DNA of 58,003 bases from Actinomortierella ambigua (Eukaryota > Mortierellomycota > Mortierellomycetes > Mortierellales > Mortierellaceae). This document shows, in pieces, positions 21,254 through 31,918 of the stretch. Numbering within the stretch: position 1 is the first letter of the stretch; every line of letters begins with the position of its first letter. Under the pieces are notes generated by a model that was not told the DNA's origin, did not search any database, and was given only the letters and a program-made list of their open reading frames with translations. Position numbers and translations under genes: made by a program. The stretch is from positions 1-58,003 of the forward strand of contig JAAAJB010000171.1 of the NCBI GenBank assembly GCA_016098155.1. Reading direction: 5' to 3'.

Positions 21254-21876
21254 ATCTGTCAGAATATTCTGTCTTGAAATGTATCATATCTTGTTTTTTT
21301 TCCCTCCTTCGTAAACGCCATGTATATGTGTTTATTATTATTATGGCGAAAAAAAAAGAAAAAGAAAAGAAAAAGAAAAGAGTCCAAGGATGAACAGAAC
21401 AGAGTCCCTTTTTCAATGGCGAGCCGAGGAAATACGGCAGCGGCGCATCATCCCTGGCAGCGAGGCGTATCAAATGATAAAGATAAACCTCGCACCAGGA
21501 AGAAGGGAAAGGGGAGAAGGCGTTTTTTTTTCCATTCTCCCCTCTCCGACGCCGATCCGCCAGCACTCCTTTGCGCCATGAAGGAAGGGGGAAGTGTTTC
21601 CAAGGACTTGTGTGTGTGTGTAAGAGGAGAGGAGGATTTTTTTTTGTTGATGTTGTGGCATTGAGAGGATGGGTGGGGGTATGGTTGAGTGTTGTAGGAG
21701 AAGAGTGAAGAAAAAATGGCTGCACGGGAAGCGTTCTGCTTGGAGAAGAAGAGGGTGCAAATTAGGGGACAGATTGCCAAAACGCGCATTGTCTTGGATC
21801 AACCAGCCTCCCTCTTGGCTTTCCCCCCCTCCCTCAGTCCATGAAGAAAAAAAAGCTCGGGCAACCAACGTTGTTG
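21254..21876. other. Convergent 3' flank of mL60 and the SERF-like gene
   Basis: Contains A-rich and GA-rich simple sequence (for example 21344-21380) and a GT run near 21610-21620. No coding or RNA gene signal. Confidence 0.45.
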
Positions 21877-22391
21877 TTATTTCCCTCCACCAGCCGATCC
21901 TCCCTCCTTTGCAGCCAGAGCAGCGGCTTGCTTCTTGCGCATAATCTCAGCGTCACTATTGTTGTGGGGAAGGAGGATGACAAAGGGTCAGCGCCTTTTG
22001 TAACGTTTTTTTTTTGTTTTCCTGGAGAGAGAGAGAGAGAGAGAGAGAGAAGGGGGGTTCCAGCACTTCTAGTCAGCCGGTGAAAACCTACGTCTCAGCC
22101 CGCTTGTGGTGAGGGACAGCGTCTTTGCGACCCTTCTGCTGTGCTGCAAGCTTCTTCTGGTTCTTTTCGCGATCCTTGTCACGCTGGTTTCCACCTAGAG
22201 TACAAAAAAAAAGTAAGCGAAAAAAAAGAGGTCAGATTCTACGCTAAAAAAACCATGAATGACAAGTGGCGAAATGAGCGACAGTCTAGCAAGAATGGAA
22301 AAAAAAAGGAAAAAAAAAACAGGTCCAGCATCGGTCGCATCTTCCTCATGATGCTGGCGAGAACAGAGGGCTTGATGAACTTACGAGTCAT
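21877..22391 (-). CDS. SERF/4F5-family small basic protein
   Basis: Small EDRK-rich factor (SERF, 4F5 domain), a highly charged, largely unfolded protein reported to bind RNA and influence amyloid aggregation. Model: complement(21877..21955, 22092..22194, 22385..22391), 62 aa. The first coding exon is only 7 nt (ATG ACT C) followed by GTAAGT. Exon 2 then gives RGNQRDKDREKNQKKLAAQQ and KGRKDAVPHHKRAE, the family signature, and exon 3 ends DAEIMRKKQAAALAAKEGG...GGGK. All junctions are GT-AG and in frame. The length is typical of the family. Confidence 0.93.
22025..22050. repeat. GA dinucleotide repeat in an intron of the SERF-like gene
   Basis: Uninterrupted GA run within intron 2 (21956..22091), which reads as a TC tract upstream of the acceptor on the minus strand. 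It may act as part of the polypyrimidine tract. Confidence 0.8.
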
Positions 22392-22517
22392 GTTGAGTGT
22401 TGATGAAAGTTGAATGAAAAGAATCCAAAAAAAGCTCAAAGTTCTGGAAAAAAAAAGAGGATTATCTCAGCCACAAGGGGAACTTTTTTTTTATTGGGTG
22501 ATTGTGGGACGACTCGC

Positions 22518-23832
22518 CTAGAGCTCCTTGAGGACGTTCTCAGCCAAGGTGACCGAGAGACCGGTGTTGTTGGGCTACATGAGAATGATATTGGGAGCCA
22601 GTCGAAACAAAGAAAAAGAAGAAAAAAACAAGGGAAAGCATGAGTTTTCTGTTTCTGGGAAACGGCGCAGAGGGCCGCAGCGATTCGTGTTGTAAATTGG
22701 CCTCTTGTCGTATCATTGAATCTCTCCATACCTCGACATATTCCTTTGTAATCTTGCCATTCTACAGAGGGATGAATGGTGGTACCGTGTTCGTGGCATT
22801 GTTGTTAGTCTTCAAAGTTCTCAACCCCAGGTCGTTCAAAACGTGATTCGTGCTATTGAGGCTATATTGGACAGAAATTAAAAAAATCGCGCAATCAAAT
22901 TACCTCAAGGACCAGAGCAAAGCGCTTGGAGCGATGGCCACCCAGTGCAGCTAGAGGAAGTGTGACACGAAAATAAATAATAATAAAAAATAGATATGTG
23001 AGTCAGAAATAGGACAATCATATTGATGGGCCACGATTTAAAAAAGTAAAATCGCTCCGTACCAGAAGCATCAAAGTCAAGTCCGAGTTCCTTGACCATC
23101 TTGCCCTGGGGGTCAGCAAGCATCATGATCTTGTCCTGAACATCCAGATCCTTGCCCCAGGCATCCATGACAAAGGCGTCGTTGACAGAAACGCATCCGA
23201 TCAGATCCACTCCCTTGGCCTTCAACTTGTCATAATGCTCGAGGTAGCTGGGAACATGGGTCTTTACAAACAAAAAAAAAATTCCGAAAGCAAGAAAGAG
23301 AGATTGATCAAGCAGCTTTAGCTTCTGTCCTTTCCCATTCCCGCATATTAGCGTCCGGATAGAGTCGATCCAGTTTGACAAAAAAAGAAACATTCATCTA
23401 CCTTGGAGCAGCCTGGTACAAGTGTCGGTGAAGAATATAGACATATATAAAAATGAAGCAGTGTCAGAGTTACGCGTTCGTCCTCTTCACTTCGCAACAT
23501 GTTTTTGTTCTTCTGTTCCCGACCAAGTGCAAGGATTACCTGGGGTGAACGCGCCAGGAACACCGATCAAGATGGCCTTCTTGGCCGAGCCAAACAGCTC
23601 TGCAGGCTTGACAGTGTCGGCAGGCTTCGTATGGTGCAGCACAGCAGAGGCTGGCAGGCTCTTGTTCAGCAGCGAAGCAGACTAGACGCAATTAAAAATT
23701 AGGAGAAAAATAATAGTATTAATAATAATGATAAAAGGTCTCAGTAGGGAGCGTGTTCTTGTCCTGTCGCTCTTGTCTGTCGGGTTCAACACGAGTCTGA
23801 TTTACAAAAAGGACACGCGTGGCTCGCAGCAT
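22518..23832 (-). CDS. Prx5/AHP1-type peroxiredoxin, probably mitochondrial, seven exons
   Basis: Thiol peroxidase that reduces hydrogen peroxide and alkyl hydroperoxides. Model: complement(22518..22574, 22732..22761, 22904..22950, 23063..23261, 23402..23412, 23540..23681, 23806..23832), 170 aa. The N-terminus (MLRATRVLFSASLLNKS) looks like a mitochondrial presequence. Then come LPASAVLHHTKPADTVKPAE and the active site GVPGAFTPGCSKTHVPSYL. The peroxidatic Cys (about residue 58) is encoded in an 11-nt exon. LIGCVSVNDAFVMDAWGK, IMMLADPQGKMVKELGLDFD and GHRSKRFALVLENG complete the fold. All six introns are GT-AG and in frame. Exon 1 and its presequence rest on a GTAAAT donor and are the least certain part. 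A starless exon 2 makes some upstream exon necessary. Confidence 0.92.
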
Positions 23833-24014
23833 GGTTGGAAGATGGGATGGAGGAATGAGGAACAAAAAAAAAAAAAAAAAAGGATGCAAAATTTGGGGGG
23901 AAGGTGACTTTGATTGTCCCTTGTACAATATTGCTGCCTTTCCCCCCCCCACCCCATTCTCCCCCTACAAATTATTTCTTTATAATTTTGCCCGCGTCTT
24001 CTTTATTTTTTCTT

Positions 24015-25783
24015 TCACGTCAGTGGGATCTTGAGCTGTGCTTGATCAAGAAGATGCGCGAGAGCACAAAACTGCTCGGTCGAGACCTCGCTACTACGTT
24101 TGGTCATGTCCCACTTGCCCTCTGCCTGCCATTGCTCAAGAATCGGGGCGACCTCGGGCATTGACTTTGCCAGTCGGTTGGTGGTGTTTGCCATCGTTTT
24201 TCGTTTCTTGTTGAAGAAGAACCGTGTGACATCCTCCAGTTTCTCCAAGGATCCTAGGTTTGACACCACCAAGAAGGAGCAAGAAAGACAGGATGAAATG
24301 GACAGGTTAGTGGTAATGACCAGACTTGTTTGAGCCGACATTGGGTTGGAACACAACAAGCCCCTGGGAACTCGAGCTCCCTTTGAAAAAAAAAAAGATA
24401 CCACAATGTAAGCAAAAGAGAGAGAGAAAAAAAGGGAGCAGCGAGACATATCAACGTACCCGATACTAAGGGTGCTGCTTTGGGCTCAAAGTGTACTACT
24501 GCTGCATCGACCTGAGGCTTGGGCACAAAGACGCTGGCGTTGAGTTTGTAGACGAGCTTGACATTGCATATACTCTGGGCCATGACGGACAGGCGGCCCC
24601 GCTGGGGATCATTTGGTGGCGCACAGATCGTTTGGGCCACCTCCTTTTGGAACATGAGAGTCATGGTTGCTTTGTTGTTGCCCTGAAAGAGGCCCTGGCG
24701 AAGCGACATCATCTTGAGCCATTGGATGAGAAGGGGTGAAGCAACGCCAAAGGGGAGATTCCCAAGCAGTCGGACATTAGCTCCGTGGTCGTTCAGTGGT
24801 CCTGTAGTAACATCCAGCTGAGCAGCGATTTCTAGGATTCTCGAGTGCGGAAGCTCGAGCATGTCGCCCATAGCGATCCCGAGACGCCGATTCGATGCTT
24901 CTACCAGTTGCTATGAAGATAAGGATCCATTGTACATGATTCCAGACAGGAAAGTTGTGCAAACAAATGAGTGTCGAATGCCTTTACACGTGGAGCGGGG
25001 GGAGGAGGGAGGGAGGGAGAGCAAGTGCATCAGAGTGTGTGTGTGGGTAGGAAGGTAACTGCGATCAAGCAGATGAGTTTGAAGTTGGTCTTCGAATCTC
25101 TCCGATAAATTTATATTATTGAAAATGATAAAAGTATTGTTATCATGTTGATTTTGAATTATTTACCTCCAAAGCCGGTACAAAGCGCATGTCCTTCTCT
25201 ACGACAACAACGCGTTTCGGACCCGCATCTAAAATAGAGCGCGTCAAGAGGCCGGGCCCTGCAGTAGAGTTGTCGTTGATGTTGTCGTTGTCGTCGTTGT
25301 TCGTTTGATTGTTTTGGGTGTCGATGAAGGAGATAGAAAAGGTCGTGAGATAGTGAGATAGGGGAGGGGGGGATGTTGATGTGTGTCAGAAGTTTTCCAA
25401 TGCTGTATCAGGGCAGATCATTGTACGATCAATGCATCCATGCATCAATGCAGGGTGATAGCAAGGCCTATTTTATTATCGCGTTCGTTCCCAACCTGGA
25501 CCAACCTCGACGACCAGATCGTCTGCCGGAGAGACCTTTGCGCGCTGTACAATGGCATCTAATTGGCATAGAAGTCTCAGAGTCTGTCAGTCAATTCCGT
25601 GAGTTGCTCGCTGGAGTGATGTGAATACGGGAGAAAGAACAAAAGAAAAAATAAGGGAGGGTCTGAAATACCAGTAACGTTTCTGTCGAGGATAAAGTTT
25701 TGGGAGAACTTTTGTTTTGCCGAGAGGCCATAGACGCGGATCAGATCGCTAATGGGCGGCAAAGGTGGTAATTTATGTGGCAT
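24015..25783 (-). CDS. TFB1M-like mitochondrial rRNA adenine dimethyltransferase
   Basis: SAM-dependent KsgA/Dim1-superfamily methyltransferase, closest to mitochondrial TFB1M, which dimethylates two adenines in the terminal loop of small-subunit mitochondrial rRNA. Model: complement(24015..24253, 24460..24910, 25167..25258, 25496..25558, 25672..25783), 318 aa. N-terminus: MPHKLPPLPPISDLIRVYGL then AKQKFSQNFILDRN, a TFB1M hallmark. SAM motif I is EVGPGPG (about 55-61). The catalytic motif NLPF is at about 140-143. MTLMFQKEVAQ, RLSVMAQ and VFVPKPQVDAAVVHFEP follow, then the helical C-terminal domain (EKLEDVTRFFFNKKRKTM). Exon 2 uses an unusual GTTGGG donor; it gives the family-length EVGPGPG, whereas an earlier GTCCAG donor would delete two residues. 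It is divergent from the transporter gene across 268 bp. Confidence 0.92.
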
Positions 25784-26051
25784 GGTGGTGTGAATGAAAA
25801 TGAGAATGAAAATGAATGAATGGCAGGCAGACGGACAGACAAGACAGGGGGTGGAGCAAGTCTAGGGGGGAAGGGGACGACAATAGGAGGGACTGCCCTT
25901 GTCCTTTTTTCCAGAGGACAGGTTTCTGAATAAAAAAAAAGTGTTGGCCCAACCGACAGGATCTTTGGCTGAACCCTTCTTTTTGAGTACTTTTTCTTCT
26001 TCTCTTCCTTCTCTCTCCAACACTCTCCTCTCCCACTCATCTATCCTTGCC

Positions 26052-26339
26052 ATGAATGGTCCTCAGCAGATCCCGTCTGTAGCAGCAGCAGCAGCACCAC
26101 CACCACCGCTACCAGCCTCACCAGGATCAGGGTCAGTGACAGGGTCAGGGTCAGGGTCGGCTCGCACTCGTGCACGTACATTGAGCAGCAACAACAGCAG
26201 TGCAGCGCCTGCAACACTCGACACCAGCCCGCAGGCTCTGCTGTTCAAGCATCAGAGACATCTGCAGCCCGAACAGACCATTTCTGATCCAGGCTCTCCA
26301 TCCACCCAGGCCCTGGACAAGATCATGTCGAGCCTTGTC

Positions 26340-26375
<36 letters not shown>

Positions 26376-29300
26376 TTGCATCACTACCACCAGCAGCATC
26401 AGCAATACCATCTCCAGCAGCAACAACAACAGCAACAACAGCAACAGCATCAACAGCATCATTACCAACAACAACATCCCTCTGCAACCACCAATAGTAC
26501 TTCGACGAACCTTAAGCGCAATTCGACTCTCAGCCAGCAAACCCTGGCTCCTCTCTCAACCACCACCACCTCCACCACCACCTCCACCACCCAATCATCA
26601 TCTTCTTTTCTTCCCCACTCTGCATTGTCCTCGGACTCGCCTCCATCTGCTGCAGCTCCACCGTACATCCACTCTGCCGGCAGCCACTACTCTGCATCGC
26701 CAGCAGCAAACACTCTTGTCGGATCAGACCTTCCCTCCCACCACAACCATCCTGCTCCCTACTCGGTCGCCGCCAGCAGCAGCCATCATCTTCCTTCTCA
26801 GCACCAGCATCAGTTCCCTGTTCCGAATACCCCTCCTCCACACACAGCCTCATTCGGTATTGCCACCGCAGACGCATCAGGATCCGCCATTAGTAATTCC
26901 AACCCACTCCAGCATCGACCTTTTACTCCACTCAAATCGTCCTTCCCAGGCTCCATTTCATCGGATCTCCCAGAGTCTCCGTCGGCCACTATCAACTTTG
27001 ACCCTGTGTCATCGACAACAGGAACGATAACATCGACGACAGGCCATTCTCCGCCTTCGCACCAGTACAAGCCCTTTTCTACTTCCTCTTCCTCCTCCAA
27101 GCCTGGGCGAAAACATCCTATGGGCACGGAGAAACATATGGGATCACTCCCTACTATTCATTATCAGAATGGTCGGGGTCGATGTAAGTTGTTTTGTCAT
27201 TGCGTATCCCCCCCCTCCTCTCCCTTTTCTACTGCCCTTGACCAACCAAGAAGAAGAAGACGAAGAAGAAGAAGAAGAAGAAAGGGCTCCAAAACGGGGT
27301 TTTAGACGGACAAGGGTTACCCAAAGTGGGATAGGACAACGACTAGATCTGTGAGGATAGTGGAAGAAGGGGCGAGGAGAAACAGAGAAAGGAAGGAAAG
27401 GGCTCAGCCCCGTCATCACTGCCTCATTGGCTGCAGTGGGTGGTGAACAGCCACTCCGCTTGCCCACCAACCAACACAGGAGAGAGAGAAGAGAGAGAGA
27501 GAAAGAAAGAGGTGGGACAATAGGATATATGTGATGTGCGTATGGATAGGGGTGGGTGATGTGTGTCTCGTGTCGAGGTGGACTATGTATCGTTTTTTCT
27601 CACCATTACTTTTACCAGGTTTGCGCATTGGATGTACAACAAAGGTGGCGAGTGTGCTACCATGAAGGAAACAACGTTTTCGCACACAAAACCCGAGGAG
27701 CCACCCACAATCTTGCGCGCACGCAATCCAAAGATCTATTGTCACACGACTCTGGACTGAGTTGGGTTGGGTTGAGGCGGCGGTGGCACTGTAGGGCAAG
27801 GCAAAGCAGGGCAGGGAAAAGGGGGCGGCGCAACAGGGCCGGCGAAGTAAGGCCCAAAGAGTTCTTTCTTTCCAGGCCAGAGAGCAGAAGGCAGTGTGCA
27901 GAGAGTGGACGTCTGGGTGTTGTTGTTGTTGTTAGTGTTGGTGTTGGTGCTGGTGTTGTTGTTTATTGTTTGTCAAACTTGCGCGGAAAAAAAAAGGATC
28001 CTAAAAGTCAAAGTAGCCGTTAGGGGGTCCTGCCCAGCCTTGGACCTTTCTTCTTTCCCACTATCCCTTCCTCCATGCCATGCCATGCCACAGTCTCTTC
28101 TCTCTCTTCTTGATGCTCTCACCCTACCCCCTGTGATGGAGAAACTAGCTCGAGAGTGTGTGTTTCAATACCTCTTCTGATTCGTGCAAGTTGCGTCTGT
28201 CTGCGCGGTGCTCTCATTTTTATGTCCCTCTCACTTTCTCAACTTTCACACTCTTTTTCTTCTTCCGCTCTAACACATTATACCCTCCCCCGGTCCTCTC
28301 CCCCCCTGTCCCTTTTTTTTTCTGTCTCTTTTCTCCCTTTCTCAATAGCTGAAGGCAAGACAACATTCATGGGCGTGTCGATGAAGCACTTGTCGCTGGT
28401 TGTGCTGCTTTTGCAGAACAGTACATTGGTCCTGATGATGCGCTACTCGCGTGTGAACGTGGACCCAGATCAGCCGTTATACCTGGCCTCGACGGCCGTG
28501 TTCTTTGCAGAGCTGATCAAGCTCCTGGCATGTGTGTCGGTGTTGGTCTACACAACAAAGTCGCTGCCGCGGACATTCTACATTTTGCGGAAGGAGATTC
28601 TCGAGCAACCCAAGGAGATTGCCAAGATGCTTGTGCCCTCGGGTCTCTATGCACTCCAGAACAATCTGTTGTACATTGCGCTGTCGAATCTCGAGGCGGC
28701 GACATTCCAGGTGACCTACCAGATGAAGATCCTGTCGACGGCCCTGTTCTCGGTCGCCATGCTCGGTCGGCGGTTGACGCGTCAAAAATGGCTGGCGCTG
28801 ATCTTGTTGATGATTGGCGTCACTCTGGTGCAGCTGCAGAACGTGGGGTCGGCCAAATCGAGCCCTGCTGTTGTGGTCGTCCAGGACGATGCGGATGAGC
28901 TGGACACTGACGGTGTGGACCTGACAGGAGGCGATGGTGTGGTCGATGCATCAGCCACGGCCGCTGTGGTCGAAGAGGACGGTGTGACATCACAAAACCC
29001 AATCATTGGCCTGTTGGCCGTCATGACCTCGTGTGTGTCGTCGGGCTTTGCCGGGTGCTACTTTGAGAAGATCCTCAAGGGCAGCGAGACGGACATGTGG
29101 GTGCGCAACATTCAGCTGGGCATTTCTGGATCGCTGTTCAGTTTCCTGGCCATGTTTTATGACCGTCAAAAGATCTACGAGGGAGGACTGCTTCAGGGTT
29201 ATTCGACCATTACCTGGATGGTGGTTATCAACCAGGCGTTGGGAGGACTGTTGGTGGCCATTGTGGTCAAGTATGCCGACAACATTCTGAAGGGCTTTGC

Positions 29301-29517
29301 AACGTCATTGTCGATTATTATTTCGGGCATCATCTCGGTGTACTTTTTCGACTTTGAGCCGTCGATGCAATTCCAGATCGGCACGATGGTCGTCATCCTG
29401 GCGACCTTCTTGTATGGTCGGCCAGATGCTCCCTTGCCAGGATCGATGTTTGGCATTCGCCGCGAGAAGAAGTACGTACCGCTGGATCGTATCAATGTAG
29501 TATTAAAGCACCTCTAG
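26052..29517 (+). CDS. SLC35A-type nucleotide-sugar transporter with long disordered N-terminus
   Basis: Golgi antiporter of the SLC35A group (UDP-galactose or UDP-N-acetylglucosamine exchange for UMP). Exon 2 (28349..29517) encodes the transporter: KHLSLVVLLLQNSTLVLMM, GLYALQNNLLYIALSNLEAA, TFQVTYQMKILSTALFSV, then NPIIGLLAVMTSCVSSGFAG and DNILKGFATSLSIIISG, about ten membrane segments with an acidic insert (DDADELDTDGVDL). Exon 1 (26052..27183) encodes 377 residues of Gln-, His-, Ser- and Pro-rich disorder, including an 11-residue poly-Gln. Its GTAAGT donor joins in phase to the CAATAG acceptor across a 1,165-bp intron, giving 766 aa. The transporter could also start by itself at the ATG at 28370, after a CT-rich leader. 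Transporter identity is firm; the fusion is inferred from phase and donor quality. Confidence 0.8.
26340..26374 (+). repeat. CAG repeat coding poly-Gln
   Basis: Pure CAG run in the first exon of the transporter gene, followed by mixed CAG/CAA/CAT runs to about 26475 that encode a Gln/His-rich region. Confidence 0.85.
27184..28348 (+). other. 1,165-bp intron or second promoter of the transporter gene
   Basis: Begins GTAAGT and ends CTCAATAG. It includes GTT repeats near 27918-27960 and a strong CT-rich tract (about 28215-28345) directly before the transporter exon. That tract resembles the CT-rich leaders in front of other start codons in this window, so an internal promoter is possible. No exon or RNA gene is recognisable inside. 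Confidence 0.5.
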
Positions 29518-30194
29518 ACATGTTTGTATTCTTGACCTCACCCCCCCCCTTCCTTTTCTAGGCCATTTCCTTTTTTTTTTTCTTTCTTCTTTCCTTTTGT
29601 TCTTCAGAGTCTTTGATTTTATTATTGTTTCTTTGGTGCTAATCTCTTTTCTTCTCTGTCTGTCTTTCCACCTTTTCTTCTTCTTGTTTCTTGAAATAGG
29701 CGCCAAAGCATGCCTCCACCTTTGAAGTATAGTTCTTAGAGTGCGGATCTTGGTCACAGGACATGATGAAACAGGAGAAAGACAGCCTGTGTATCTGCTT
29801 CTATTTTGACCATGGATGAAGCTCGAGCGGAAAAACAATGAGAGATCACACTTCCCTTTTTTTTATTTCTTTACATATACACACTAAACGTTAGGGGAAG
29901 GGGTTCAGAAGACAATGGAGTATGCGCGACTAGAGGTGCACATATCTCTTTTTTCTTTTTCTTTTGAGGTAGAACATGTACATTTATATAATGCACCCTG
30001 TCATAAAAAAAAAAAAAAAAGTCAATAGTGCTGGGATATTGGCCACCAATTTTTCGATGGGGACTGCTTTCTTGGCCCATGTTTTTGTTCTGCACTTGCA
30101 TCACTCTTTTATTTTTTATATAGCACATGTCGAAGGTCATTGCCCCGCCTTTCCTGTTGAGCATCACCTGTCCTGTCCGTATACAACCAACATC
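29518..30194. other. Intergenic: transporter 3' flank and Rrp4 promoter
   Basis: T-rich and CT-rich sequence with no coding signal; the Rrp4 start codon at 30195 follows. Open frames here translate simple sequence. Confidence 0.45.
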
Positions 30195-31627
30195 ATGCAA
30201 GTCAGCTTTTTATCACCCACAGCCAGAGGCGCAGACGGACGTGCAAGCTCCCGCAAGGATGATCAAGATATGGATCTAGACTTTAGCGACCTCCTTGGCC
30301 AGCACCAGACGCCCAAGGGTAGTAAAGATTTTAAAGATGGCTCCATCCATGTGGTGACGCCGGGAGAGACTATCACATCCGATACACAGTTTATGAGGTA
30401 TGATATCATGTCTATTTGTTCTACAATGTGGTTTTTGAGTGTGTGGATCTTTGTGTGTTCCTCAGACTATACGTGTTTATTTTTTTGATTATGCTAACAT
30501 GTTTCTTCTTGCTTTTTTTTTTCTTTCCTTCTTTCTCCCTTCGGATTCGATATCATATAGAGGACATGGTACATATGTGGAACAGGAAAAGTTGGTGTCG
30601 AGCGTGGCTGGTGTGGTTGAGCGCGTCAACAAGCTTATCTCGGTCAAGGCATTAAATACCAGGTACTGTCTCATCAAAGGATCTCAACAAGTGAGGGCAG
30701 TTCAGACATGTGATGGGAGGGAGGGAGGGAGGGAATGCATGCATGTTCCATAGTTATCTTTTCGGTATCCTGCTCTGCTGACACAGATGTGTTCTTTTTT
30801 ATGTGTGGTTGATAGATATTCGGGAGAAATTGGCGATGTGGTAGTTGGACGGATCACAGAGGTTACTCAGAAGCGGTGGAAGGTCGATGTGAATGGACGT
30901 CAGGATGCCATCTTGATGTTGAGCTCGATCAACTTGCCTGGAGGTGTTCAGGTAAAAGAGTCAAGATCCAGAAGAGAAAGCATTGTGTCCGTCATCTCTA
31001 CGTCCTTTTTTATTTTTTTTGTCCTCCTAATGTTCTTCTTCATTTTCACGACTGGCCGGGGGTTCTTTTCTCTTTCTTTTTTTTTTTTTGTAGAGGAGGA
31101 AACAAGAGTCGGATGAATTGCAGATGCGCACATTCTTCATGGAAGGCGATCTGGTGGTGGCCGAGTTGCAAGCATTTTTCCACGACGGTGCTTATTCTCT
31201 GCACACAAGAAGCTTAAAGTACGGCAAGCTGCGGAATGGCAGTTTCATCTCGGTGGCACCAGCGCTGGTACAGCGATGCAAGTCGCATTTCCACAGTCTG
31301 TCGATGGGTGTGGATGTGATTTTGGGTCTGAACGGATACATCTGGGTCAGTGCCTATGTCCCTCAGAACCTGGATGAGATTGATACGGAGCAAGTGTACT
31401 CGAACAAGAACAAGGAGGATATTTCGGCAGAGGATCGGGAGCGGATTGCTCGTGTGTCGAATTGTATCCTGGCTCTGGCACAGGAGCTCATGTTTATCAA
31501 TGACACCGTCATCACATTTGCCTACGAAGCGTCGCTGCAGTACCCGCTCAAGGATCTGATCAAGCAGGAAGTCAAGGCTGCCATAGCCAACGAGGCGGCG
31601 GCCTCGGTCGACAACCTTCGGGGATGA
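30195..31627 (+). CDS. RRP4: Exosome complex subunit Rrp4
   Basis: S1/KH cap subunit of the RNA exosome (EXOSC2 in animals), which binds RNA at the entry pore for 3'-5' processing and decay in nucleus and cytoplasm. Model: 30195..30397, 30561..30662, 30816..30951, 31094..31627; 324 aa, between the human and yeast lengths. N-terminal domain: [20 protein letters not shown] then [21 protein letters not shown]1 domain: [42 protein letters not shown] region: [19 protein letters not shown], where NGYIW is characteristic of this family. Three GT-AG introns (163, 153, 142 bp) keep frame. It is followed at 291 bp, on the same strand, by the desaturase gene. Confidence 0.95.
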
Positions 31628-31813
31628 GGCCCGTACATGCATTGGGAGGGGAGATTGTAACAGTAGTGAAGAGGGGGAGAACCCTTTTCTTGTCCGCACC
31701 CACGAAATATACAATCACATAAAGTTCGTGCTGTGGGCCTTTTTGTGCCTGGCTGAGTTTTGACTTGAGACATACACTTACTTTGATGGGGCATGGACGG
31801 GGTGGTGGAGAAC

Positions 31814-31839
31814 GTTTTTTTTTTTTTCCCCCCCCCCCC
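31814..31839 (+). other. T-run then C-run in the desaturase leader
   Basis: A run of about 13 T followed by about 12 C, then CT-rich sequence up to the start codon at 31919. It is an extreme form of the CT-rich leader common in this window, and such runs are prone to length change. Confidence 0.6.
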
Positions 31840-31918
31840 ACCTTTTGTCTCTCTCTTTTTCTCTTTTTCTTTTCTTTCTCTTCTCTTTACCTTCTCCATT
31901 TTCCCCTCCTCCACCATC

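Noticed and set aside
25484..25496. Earlier donor GTCCAG in exon 2 of the TFB1M-like gene.
   Set aside because: It keeps frame but shortens EVGPGPG to EVGPG; the GTTGGG donor restores the family-length SAM motif.
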